Shown in pieces: positions 9,044 through 18,000 of a DNA stretch of 64,000 nt. Origin of the DNA: Bifidobacterium pseudolongum subsp. globosum (GTDB lineage Bacteria; Actinomycetota; Actinomycetes; Actinomycetales; Bifidobacteriaceae). The position numbers were made by a program, and so were the translations under genes. The stretch covers positions 37,658 to 101,657 of the forward strand of contig NZ_JGZG01000006.1 of NCBI RefSeq assembly GCF_000741295.1. The letters run 5' to 3'. The notes under the pieces are model-generated. The model made no database searches. It saw nothing but the letters and a program-made list of their open reading frames with translations, and had not been told where the DNA came from. Positions within the stretch are counted from its first letter, which is position 1. Every line of letters begins with the position of its first letter.

Positions 9044-10336
9044 TTAGACGTGCGTGGCCTGCGCCTGCGCCACCACGGTGCCGTGGCGCAGGGTGATTGT
9101 CAGTTCGTCGCCCACATGCACGTCGCCCGCGTCGTCGACCACATGGCCGCTGGCGTTCTGCAGCACCGCGTAGCCACGGTCGAGCGTCGACTGCGGGCTC
9201 AATGCGGTCAGTGTGGCCTTGAGCTTCTCCACATGCATCTGCGCGTCGTCCACAATGCGCGTCAGCCCGATGCGCATCGCGCGCACGGCGTCGGCGATGT
9301 CGCGTTCGTGGGATTCGACCATCGTCTGCGGGTGGGTCAGGCTCGGGCGGTTTACATACCCCTCGATCAGGCGTGACTCGTTGTCCACCATCGCGCGCAT
9401 GCGCATGCTCATCGTGCCGATTGCGCTCGCGACGAGCTGCTGCTGTTCGCGCACGTCGGGCACCACGCGTTTGGCGGCGTCGGTGGGGGTGGAGGCGCGC
9501 ATGTCGGACGCCAGGTCGATGAGCGTCCAGTCGTCCTCATGACCGACCGCCGAGATGATCGGCGTCACGCAGGCGGCGGTGGCGCGCACCACCCGTTCGT
9601 CGGAGAAGCCGATGAGGTCTTCGAAGCTGCCGCCGCCGCGCGCCACAATGATCACGTCCACTGCCGGGTCGGCGTCGAGCTCCTGGATGGCTTGCACCAC
9701 TTCGGCGGGGCATTGTGGGCCCTGCACATGCGCGTATTTGACGGCGAAGTTCACAATGGGCCAGCGCAGGTTGACGTTCGTGATGATGTCGCCTTCCGCG
9801 CGGGCGCCGGGACCGCACACGATGCCGATCGTCGTGGGGAATTCGGGGATCGGCACTTTGTTGGATTCGTCGAACAGGCCCTCGCCCTTGAGCTTCTTGC
9901 GCAGTTCGTCAATCTGCTCCTTGATGCCGCCGGAACCGATGCGCCGGATGTCGTCGGCGCGGAAGCTCAGGCGCGTCGATTTGACCCACAGATCGGCCTG
10001 CCCATGCATGACCACGCGGTCGCCCTGTTGGAACGCGCGCGCCTTCTGCGCGAACGCGCCGAAGCCGAGCGCGGAGATCGACACCTCCTGGAAGCTGTCG
10101 CGCAGCGTCAGATACACCGTGCCGGTGCGGCGCGCGTTGATCTCGATGATCTGCCCCTCGATCCACGCGGCGGGCCAGCGTTCCACGGCGTCGTGGAAAT
10201 GCTGGCTCAGCAGCGAGACCGGCCACGGGTTTTCGGGGGTCGTGTCGCGCGCGAACCTGGGCAGTTCGTCGGCCGTGCGCGGCCTGTCGAGCGGCGAGCC
10301 GGCGCCGCCCGAGCCGTTGTTGTTGTTCCAAACCAT
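9044..10336 (-). CDS. xseA: exodeoxyribonuclease VII large subunit
   Basis: A 430-residue XseA. The N-terminal OB-fold domain includes AWIEGQIIEINARRTGTVYL, and the catalytic core includes IIVARGGGSFEDLIGFSDE and SAVGHEDDWTLIDLASD. The C-terminal coiled-coil region ends in LSPQSTLDRGYAVL, all typical of the family. It forms the nuclease part of ExoVII in mismatch and single-strand DNA processing. The first residues (WNNNNGSGGAGS) are low-complexity and the ribosome site is weak, so the exact start could lie slightly downstream. Confidence 0.93.
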   Translation of the reverse strand: MVWNNNNGSGGAGSPLDRPRTADELPRFARDTTPENPWPVSLLSQHFHDAVERWPAAWIEGQIIEINARRTGTVYLTLRDSFQEVSISALGFGAFAQKARAFQQGDRVVMHGQADLWVKSTRLSFRADDIRRIGSGGIKEQIDELRKKLKGEGLFDESNKVPIPEFPTTIGIVCGPGARAEGDIITNVNLRWPIVNFAVKYAHVQGPQCPAEVVQAIQELDADPAVDVIIVARGGGSFEDLIGFSDERVVRATAACVTPIISAVGHEDDWTLIDLASDMRASTPTDAAKRVVPDVREQQQLVASAIGTMSMRMRAMVDNESRLIEGYVNRPSLTHPQTMVESHERDIADAVRAMRIGLTRIVDDAQMHVEKLKATLTALSPQSTLDRGYAVLQNASGHVVDDAGDVHVGDELTITLRHGTVVAQAQATHV

Positions 10337-10541
10337 ACTGACTAGATTCCATCAGCGAACGGACATCGTCAAGGCGCGCAATGCGGCGTGTCGGTTGGTT
10401 TTCCCGGCCGGCGAACGCACCGGCGCGCACCTCGGCCGGGCGCTTGGGATACCATAGGCTCGCGCGGATTTCCGCACGGCGAACAAGGTGGTTCGTGACG
10501 AGTATCACACGCATGACATTTGGGGCGGAATTTCAACGAAA

Positions 10542-10589
10542 ACCCAAGATATGGGTCATTTGCCGGCGCGTTGTACTAGATATGGGGGG
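10542..10589 (+). promoter_or_regulatory. two putative NrdR boxes upstream of nrdD
   Basis: The 359-bp gap between xseA and nrdD holds two similar 16-bp sites, ACCCAAGATATGGGTC at 10542-10557 and TACTAGATATGGGGGG at 10574-10589. They share an A-GATATGGG core and their starts are 32 bp apart, about three helical turns. NrdR repressor sites are known to be AT-cored 16-bp imperfect palindromes in tandem at about this spacing before ribonucleotide reductase genes. The first site is a clear palindrome (ACCCA...TGGGT). The rest of the gap shows no gene; a GTCCCTTAAGAG stretch precedes the ribosome site. Confidence 0.6.
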
Positions 10590-10695
10590 TGGCTTTGGCG
10601 TACAGTTCTGTCAAGCAAGTACGGCGCCCCACCGCTGCGGGCGCTTCGGCAACACGGCCGGGTGGCACCGGTCCCTTAAGAGAACAGGAAAGCGC

Positions 10696-13089
10696 ATGGA
10701 AGCTCAGGTCATGGACGCCCCGCGGACACAGGCAAGGAACGCGACCACGGTGTTGGTCGAAAAGCGCGATGGTCGCATCGTGGATTTCGACCCCGTCAAC
10801 ATCGTCGAAGCCGTCAAGTCCGCCTTCGCGGACCTCGACAAAGAAGTCGGGCCCGAAGAGGAGCGCATGATCCGCGACCTGGCCAGCCAGGTGGAAGGCG
10901 AAATCAAGGAACGCTACAACGGCCCCGCCAAGATCGAAGACATCCAGAACCTCGTGGAGCATGCGCTCATCGAGGACCACCTGTACGAAGTGGCGCGCAC
11001 CTACACCAACTACCGCCTCAACAAAGACATCGAGCGCGCCAAGGCCACCGACATCAACGAGGCCGTCAAGCGCCTCGTCAACCGTGACGAGTCGCTCGTG
11101 CGCGAAAACGCGAACAAGGACTCGAACGTCTACGCCACGCAGCGCGACCTGCTCGCCGGCGCCGTCTCCAAGGCGTCCGCGTTCTCGATGCTGCCCGACG
11201 CGGTGGCGAACGCGCACATGAAGGGCGACATCCACTTCCATGACGCCGACTATTCGCCGTTCACGTCGATGAACAACTGTTCGCTGCCTGATTTCGGCGA
11301 CATGCTGCGCCATGGCTTCGCACTCGGCAACGCGATGATGGATTCGCCGAAGTCCATCGGCACCGCCGCCACACAGATCACGCAGATCATCAAGGACATC
11401 GCCGGCGCGCAGTACGGCGGCCAGACCGTCAACCGCGCCGACGAGATGCTCGAGGACTACGCGAAGCGCGACTATGCGAAGAACATGGACATGGCCCGCG
11501 CCATGATCCCCGATTCCACGCCGATCGCCGTGGCCGAAGACATGGTGCGTGGCCTCAAGGCGCAGGAGCCGCGCTGGCTGCATTTCGAGAACCGCGAGCC
11601 GCTGCCGATGGACGAGGCGTTCGACAAGGACCTGCCCGAACTCGACCAGCTGCGTGAGGTCTATGCGAAGATCATGACCCGCAAGGCCATCTACGACGCG
11701 ATGCAGACGATGGAATACCAGATCAACTCGAACCGCGTCTCGAACGGCCAGACGCCGTTCGTCACGGTCGGCTTCGGCCTCGGCACGAGCTGGTTCGCCC
11801 GCGAGATCCAGCGCGCGATCCTGCTCAACCGCATCCGTGGCCTAGGCAAGGACCGCCACACGGCGATTTTCCCCAAGCTCGTGTTCACGATCAAGCACGG
11901 CATCAACGCCGACGAGGGCGACCCAAACTACGACCTCAAGCAGCTTGCGCTCGAATGCTCGACGAAGCGCATGTACCCGGACGTGGTGTTCTACGACAAC
12001 ATCGTGAAGATCACCGGCTCGTTCAAGGCGCCAATGGGCTGCCGCTCGTTCCTGCAGGGCTGGATCGACCCGAAGACCGGTGAAGATGTGGAAGACGGCC
12101 GCATGAACCTCGGCGTCGTCACGGTTAACGTGCCGCGCATCGCGCTCGAATCGCACGGCGATGTGGACCGCTTCTGGCGCCTGTTCGACGAACGCATGGA
12201 GACCGCGCACCAGGCGCTGCAGTTCCGCATCATGCGCTGCAAGCAGGCCACGCCGGTCAATGCGCCGACGCTGTTCCGCTACGGCGCGTTCGGCCGTCTC
12301 GGCGCGAACGACAATGTGGATCAGCTGTTCCGCAACGAGCGCGCCACCGTGTCGCTCGGCTACATCGGCCTGTATGAGGCGACTGCCGTCTTCTACGGCA
12401 AGAACTGGATGCGCGACCACGGCTGGGATCCGCAGGGCAAGGAGTTCGCGCTCGAGATCGTGCGCCGCATGAACCAGCTGTGCAAGGACTGGTCGGCCGC
12501 CGAAGGCTACCATTATTCGGTCTATTCGACGCCGGCGGAATCGCTCACCGACCGCTTCAACCGCATGGACCGCGAGAAGTTCGGCGACATCGAAGGCGTG
12601 ACTGACCACGACTTCTACACGAACTCGTTCCACTACCCGGTGTGGCTGCAGCCGACGCCGATGGAGAAGCTCGACTATGAGAAGGACTTCCCGTACTACG
12701 CTTCGGGCGGCTTCATCAACTACTGCGAGTTCCCGTGCCTGCAGGCCAACCCGAAGGCGCTCGAGGCTGTGTGGGATTACGCGTACAACATCGGCATCGG
12801 CTACCTCGGCACGAACACGCCGATCGACCACTGCTTCGAATGCGGCTTCGAAGGCGACTTCGAGCCGACCGAAGAGGGCTTCAAGTGCCCTGAGTGCGGC
12901 AATTCCGACCCGGACAAGTGCAATGTGACGAAGCGCACATGCGGCTATCTGGGCAACCCGGTGCAGCGCCCGATGGTGCACGGCCGCCATGAGGAGATCG
13001 CCCACCGCGTCAAGCACATGGCTGGTGAGACCGGCCGCGTCACGCTCGGCAACGGCGAGACGCGCGAATGGTTCGAGGAAACGAAGTAA
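10696..13089 (+). CDS. nrdD: anaerobic ribonucleoside-triphosphate reductase
   Basis: A 797-residue class III ribonucleotide reductase, which reduces NTPs to dNTPs without oxygen using a glycyl radical. The ATP-cone regulatory domain covers about residues 18-105 (VEKRDGRIVDFDPVNIVEAV). The catalytic barrel includes IHFHDADYSPFTSMNNC and a NGQTPFVTVGFG segment. Near the C-terminus come the zinc cysteines CFECGF and CPECG, and the glycyl-radical site RTCGYLG. The start at 10696 follows ACAGGAAAG; the frame is open further upstream across the NrdR sites, which is judged non-coding. The activase nrdG follows after 107 bp. Confidence 0.96.
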   Translation: MEAQVMDAPRTQARNATTVLVEKRDGRIVDFDPVNIVEAVKSAFADLDKEVGPEEERMIRDLASQVEGEIKERYNGPAKIEDIQNLVEHALIEDHLYEVARTYTNYRLNKDIERAKATDINEAVKRLVNRDESLVRENANKDSNVYATQRDLLAGAVSKASAFSMLPDAVANAHMKGDIHFHDADYSPFTSMNNCSLPDFGDMLRHGFALGNAMMDSPKSIGTAATQITQIIKDIAGAQYGGQTVNRADEMLEDYAKRDYAKNMDMARAMIPDSTPIAVAEDMVRGLKAQEPRWLHFENREPLPMDEAFDKDLPELDQLREVYAKIMTRKAIYDAMQTMEYQINSNRVSNGQTPFVTVGFGLGTSWFAREIQRAILLNRIRGLGKDRHTAIFPKLVFTIKHGINADEGDPNYDLKQLALECSTKRMYPDVVFYDNIVKITGSFKAPMGCRSFLQGWIDPKTGEDVEDGRMNLGVVTVNVPRIALESHGDVDRFWRLFDERMETAHQALQFRIMRCKQATPVNAPTLFRYGAFGRLGANDNVDQLFRNERATVSLGYIGLYEATAVFYGKNWMRDHGWDPQGKEFALEIVRRMNQLCKDWSAAEGYHYSVYSTPAESLTDRFNRMDREKFGDIEGVTDHDFYTNSFHYPVWLQPTPMEKLDYEKDFPYYASGGFINYCEFPCLQANPKALEAVWDYAYNIGIGYLGTNTPIDHCFECGFEGDFEPTEEGFKCPECGNSDPDKCNVTKRTCGYLGNPVQRPMVHGRHEEIAHRVKHMAGETGRVTLGNGETREWFEETK

Positions 13090-13112
13090 ACGCACGCGCA
13101 TAGCGCGACCGG

Positions 13113-13154
13113 CAGGGCGGCACATCCGCGGTGAACGCGGGATGCGCCGCCCTG
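13113..13154 (+). terminator. strong hairpin between nrdD and nrdG
   Basis: CAGGGCGGC at 13113-13121 pairs perfectly with GCCGCCCTG at 13146-13154, and the interior (CATCCGCG against CGCGGGATG) extends the stem with one bulge. No T-run follows, so it may be a partial terminator, attenuator or mRNA-stability element that lowers nrdG relative to nrdD. Confidence 0.6.
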
Positions 13155-13196
13155 TGTCATGATGGATGCAGATTGGGCATGGAGGAGCAGGAACGC

Positions 13197-13898
13197 ATGG
13201 TACAGGCAGGCACACGCCACGATTTCGTCAAGACCAAGGAATACCGGGGCCCGTCGGTGCCGAGCCCGTTGACGAACAACCCGCGCGCGGGGCAGTGGAC
13301 GAATGCGATGAGCCACAACATGATCGCCGACTACAAGCGGTTCCTCATGACCGACGGCGAAGGCATCCGCTGCTCGCTGTATGTGTCGGGCTGCCCGTTC
13401 CATTGCGAGGGCTGCTACAACTCATCGATCTGGGATTTCCAGGCGGGCCACGAATACAACGAGAAGCTCGAGGCGCAGATCATGGACGACCTTGCGCAGA
13501 GCTTCGTGCAGGGCATCACGTTCCTCGGCGGCGAACCGCTGCTCAACACCGGCGTGCTGCTGCCGCTCGCCCGCAAGATTCGCGAACGCTTCGGCCACAC
13601 GAAAGACATCTGGTGCTGGACCGGCTACACGTGGGAGGAGCTGATGCGCGAGGGGGAGAGCCCCGACAAGCTCGACCTGCTGCGCGAGATCGACATCCTC
13701 GTCGACGGCCGCTACATCAAGACGCAGCACGATTCGCTGCTGCAGTTCCGTGGTTCGTCGAACCAGCGCATCATCGACGTGCCCGCATCACTTGAGCAGG
13801 GCGACGTGGTCATCTGGAGCAAACTGCACGACCAGGAGCGGTTCATCCCCGAAATCTACGGCCACGAGCGCGCCGCCGGCGAAGGCGACGCGAGCTGA
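13197..13898 (+). CDS. nrdG: anaerobic ribonucleotide reductase activating protein
   Basis: A 233-residue radical-SAM enzyme that generates the glycyl radical on NrdD. The iron-sulfur motif is GCPFHCEGCYN (CxxxCxxC), followed by ITFLGGEPLLN (SAM-binding GGE) and a DILVDGRYI block. AGGAG and AGGAA upstream support starts at 13197 or 13179; 13197 is preferred. The N-terminal extension before the domain is longer than in E. coli NrdG. It lies directly after nrdD and the intervening hairpin. Confidence 0.93.
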   Translation: MVQAGTRHDFVKTKEYRGPSVPSPLTNNPRAGQWTNAMSHNMIADYKRFLMTDGEGIRCSLYVSGCPFHCEGCYNSSIWDFQAGHEYNEKLEAQIMDDLAQSFVQGITFLGGEPLLNTGVLLPLARKIRERFGHTKDIWCWTGYTWEELMREGESPDKLDLLREIDILVDGRYIKTQHDSLLQFRGSSNQRIIDVPASLEQGDVVIWSKLHDQERFIPEIYGHERAAGEGDAS

Positions 13899-13911
13899 CG
13901 CGCACGGCACG

Positions 13912-14844
13912 CTAGTCCGCTTTGGCCGCTTGCGTGTCGATCCACGTGTTCACCGCGTCGATCGCCTCATTGATCGTCACCTCAGCCGCCTTGTACACCT
14001 TGGAATCCTTGATGCCCGAGTCGTCGATGAGCCGTTGGCCGGCGTCGACCGCCTTCTGCAGCACGCCGGTCAAGTAAGATCCAACGGCCGAACCGTCATA
14101 GTGCGCGCGCAGGTCGTCGAGCACGTCGCCGGCGCGGTCGAGCGCGGACCGCAATCCGCTTTTCGCACTGTCGACGGCGTCACCAGTCGTCTCATCCGCC
14201 TCATCGAGCGCATCGGACGCGCCCTGCTTGAGGTCTTCGCCACCGAGCGCGTCATCCACCTCGTCCCGCGCCTTCTGCTCAATCTGCTTCGTGGACTCGC
14301 GCAGCGAATCCGTGGCGCTGTCGAGCGTGTCCGCGACCAGGTTGAGCTGGATGATCGTCGCGTTCGTGGCGCACCCCTCGTCCGAGACCGTGCCCTCGGC
14401 GGCGGTCGCGGCCTTCGCCACCGCGTCGAGGATGTCATCCACCCCGAGCACATTGCGGATGAACCGTTGGATCGCCGGCGAATCGTCTGAAGTGGCGAGC
14501 AGTGCCTTGCGCGCGTCACTGAACTCACTGACCGCTGTACGGCAGCGGGCGAGCGCCTCGGAGTGCTTGTGGCTGTACACCACGCCGCCAATCACCGCGC
14601 CGATCAGCGCGATGGCCGCGATCACCGCCACCACAATCGGCCATTTTTTGCGCTTGTGCGGCTGCGGCACACCCGGTACGCCGCCAGCCACATAGCTCGG
14701 CGGCACCGCCTGCGCCGCGCTCGCGCGGATCTCATGGACCGGCAGCGCCTGCGTTGGCGGATCCTCTTCGAACTGCGCCATCGCAACGTCGATGCGTTGC
14801 GTGGGCTGCGTCTGCCCGGACCCGTCTGCACTCCGACCGCTCAT
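13912..14844 (-). CDS. hypothetical single-pass membrane protein
   Basis: A 310-residue protein. The first 80 residues are polar and Pro/Gln-rich, then KRKK precedes one hydrophobic helix (WPIVVAVIAAIALIGAVIGG). The remainder is a long helical, Asp/Ala-rich domain with a Cys pair (ARCRTAV and DEGCATN), which suggests an extracytoplasmic helical domain anchored by one helix. AGGCAGGG precedes the ATG. No family is recognised. It is transcribed divergently from the activase gene and converges with nrdG. Confidence 0.75.
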   Translation of the reverse strand: MSGRSADGSGQTQPTQRIDVAMAQFEEDPPTQALPVHEIRASAAQAVPPSYVAGGVPGVPQPHKRKKWPIVVAVIAAIALIGAVIGGVVYSHKHSEALARCRTAVSEFSDARKALLATSDDSPAIQRFIRNVLGVDDILDAVAKAATAAEGTVSDEGCATNATIIQLNLVADTLDSATDSLRESTKQIEQKARDEVDDALGGEDLKQGASDALDEADETTGDAVDSAKSGLRSALDRAGDVLDDLRAHYDGSAVGSYLTGVLQKAVDAGQRLIDDSGIKDSKVYKAAEVTINEAIDAVNTWIDTQAAKAD

Positions 14845-14997
14845 CCCTGCCTCGTTCCTCGCGCCATCAGAGAAAGGCGAATCCGCCGGGACGCAATGGC
14901 GCGCATGTGAAATCGGTTAGGGAAATTATAGATGGGTGTCTACGCAGTGAGCCACACGCTGAACCGCCTCTTACCAACGTACCCGCTCGGCACTAAG

Positions 14998-15020
14998 ATA
15001 ATCGGATTATTGACGATTAT
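14998..15020. promoter_or_regulatory. 23-bp palindrome in a divergent promoter region
   Basis: ATAATCG at 14998-15004 and CGATTAT at 15014-15020 form a perfect 7-bp inverted repeat around GATTATTGA, overlapping a TTGACG that could serve as a -35 element for the large activase gene. It is a candidate operator; the protein that would bind it is unknown. Confidence 0.45.
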
Positions 15021-15095
15021 GGCAGTCGCGCGCGCGACAATACAGATGACGGTGCGCGCCCACCAACGCACGTCCCGAAGATGAACGAGGTATCG

Positions 15096-18000
15096 ATGGT
15101 TCAGACGGCACCCATGAGCATGCCGAACGACAACACAACAACCGAGCCGAACCGCATCCCGACCGCCCACCCAGAACAGCGCGCCGACCCCGCGCGCCCG
15201 CTGCGCGTGGGGCTCGACATCGGTTCGACCACGGTCAAAGCCGTGGTGCTCGGTGAATCGGACGCGCTGAGTGAGCCACTGTTCGCCGACTACCGCCGCC
15301 ACCACGCCAATGTGCGCGCCACCATGGAGGGCCTGCTCAAAGACATCCGCGCCACACTCACCACGCTCGGGCGCGCCGATGAGCCGATCGCGCTCGCCAT
15401 CACCGGATCGGGCGGCCTGGCGCTCGCCGACGCGCTCCATGTGCCGTTCGTGCAGGAGGTGATCGCCGAGACGCGCGCGATCGATCAGGATGTGCCACAG
15501 GCCGATGTGATCATCGAACTGGGCGGTGAAGACGCGAAGATCACCTATCTCAAGCCCACGCCGGAACAGCGCATGAACGGCTCGTGCGCGGGCGGCACGG
15601 GCGCGTTCATCGACCAGATGAGCACGCTGCTCGACACCGACGCCGCCGGACTCAACGCGATGGCGAAGGACTACACCACGCTGTACCCGATTGCGTCGCG
15701 CTGTGGTGTGTTCGCGAAGACGGATTTGCAGCCGCTCATCAACGACGGCGCCGCCAAACCGGACCTCGCCGCCTCGATCTTCACCGCCGTGGCCACCCAG
15801 ACGATTGCTGGCCTCGCCTCAGGGCGCCCGATCCACGGCACCGTCGTGTTCCTCGGCGGGCCATTGTTCTTCATGAGCGAGCTGCGCGAAGCGTTCCGCC
15901 GCGCGCTCGACGGCAAGGTCGGCGAATTCATCACGCCCGCCGACGCGCACCTGTACGTGGCGTACGGCGCTGCGCTCACCGCCGGCGAACCCGGCCAGAT
16001 CGAGCACGCCGGCGACTATGCGCCGCGCACCACGGACAGCATCATCGCCGCGCTCGAACACCTGAGCACACTGCCGGCGAACACCGCCACCATGCCGCCG
16101 CTGTTCGCCAACCGCGCCGAACGTGAGGCGTTTGACGCGCGCCACCACCGCGAACACGTGCACATCGGCACGCTCGAGGGCGCGCGCGGCCCGCACTTCC
16201 TGGGCATCGACGCCGGGTCGACGACGATCAAGGCCACGCTCGTCAACGACGACCGCGAGATCGTCTGGTCGTCGTACGCCACGAACGACGGGAGCCCGTT
16301 GGCCGCCGCGATCGAGATTGTGCGCACGATCGAACACGACCTGCCCGAAGGCGCCTGGATCGCGCGCAGCTGCGCCACCGGCTACGGCGAGGGACTGATC
16401 GCCACCGGGCTGCACCTCGATGAGGGCGTGGTGGAGACGATGGCCCACTACCGCGGCGCCGAAATGGTGAGCCAAGGCGTCACCGCCGTCATCGACATCG
16501 GCGGCCAGGACATGAAGTACCTCGCCATCGACGACGGTGTGATCGATTCGATCGCCGTCAACGAAGCCTGCTCATCGGGCTGCGGGTCGTTCCTGCAGAC
16601 CTTCGCGCGCTCCATGGGCCTGACCATCGAGGAGTTCACGCAGGCCGCGCTCGCCTCCGAACACCCCGTGGACCTGGGCTCGCGGTGCACGGTGTTCATG
16701 AACTCGAGCGTCAAGCAGGCGCAGAAAGAAGGCGCGAGCATCGAAGACATCGCCGCCGGCCTGTGCTATTCCGTCGTGCGCAACGCACTGTACAAGGTCA
16801 TCAAACTGCGCGATTCGGGCGAGCTCGGCAGCACGGTCGTGGTGCAGGGCGGCACGTTCCTCAACGACGCCGTGCTGCGCGCGTTCGAACTGCTCACCGA
16901 ACGCGAAGTGACACGCCCCAACATCGCCGGACTCATGGGCGCCTACGGCGCCGCGCTCACCGCGCGCATGCACTACGACGACATCGCCGACGACACGGAC
17001 GGCGACACCGACGCCGCCGGCGTGCACGTGGCGCGCATCGACGGCGTGGACCACACCGTCTCGAGCATCCTGCACGGCACCGCCCTCGACGAGCTGTCGA
17101 TGACGACCGAACGCGACGTGTGCAAACTGTGCCAGAACCACTGCAAGCTCACCATCACCACATTCCACGACGGATCGCGCTACGTGACCGGCAACCGGTG
17201 CGAACGCGGCGGCGACGCCAAACGCAAACGCAGCGACCGGCCCAACCTGTACGACTTCAAATACAAGCGCGCCTTCGCCTACCGCCGCCTGACCGATAAA
17301 AAGGCCACGCGCGGCGAAATCGGCATACCCCGCGTGCTCAACATGTACGAAAACTACCCGTTCTGGTTCACCTTGCTCACGAGCCTCGGATTCAAAGTCA
17401 TCATCTCCGGGCGCTCCAACCACGAACTGTTCGAAACCGGCATCGAATCCATCGCGTCCGAAAACATCTGCTATCCGGCGAAACTCGTGCACGGGCACAT
17501 CAAGTGGCTCCTCAACAAAGGCATACGCACGATCTTCTACCCATGCGTCTCGTTCGAAGACGACCTGGTGCCAGAATCCGACAACCACTACAACTGCCCG
17601 GTCGTAGCCAACTACCCTGTGGTCATCGGCGCCAACATGCCCGAACTGCGCGAAGACGGCATACGGTTCATGCGCCCTTACTTCAACCTCTCCAAGCACA
17701 GCCTCATGGTCGACCGCATCATCGAGGAATTCGCATGGGCCGGCGTGACACGCGAGGAGGCCGAAGCAGCCGTCGCCGCCGCCTACGCCGAAGACACCGT
17801 GTTCAAACACGACGTGCAGCAGGAAGGCGTGCGCGCGCTCGCCTACATGAAGGAGCACAACTGTCGCGGCATCGTGCTCGCCGGGCGCCCCTACCACGTG
17901 GACCCCGAAGTCAACCACGGCATCCCCGAGACGATCTGCTCGCTCGGCATGGTCGTGCTCTCCGAAGACTCCGTCAGCTGGCTCGACCCCAACGACGTGC

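Noticed and set aside
10660..10680. T-box-like GGGTGGCACCGG before nrdD
   Set aside because: It resembles the T-box antiterminator bulge, but no specifier loop, stem I or terminator alternative is visible, and nrdD is not an amino-acid or tRNA-synthetase gene.
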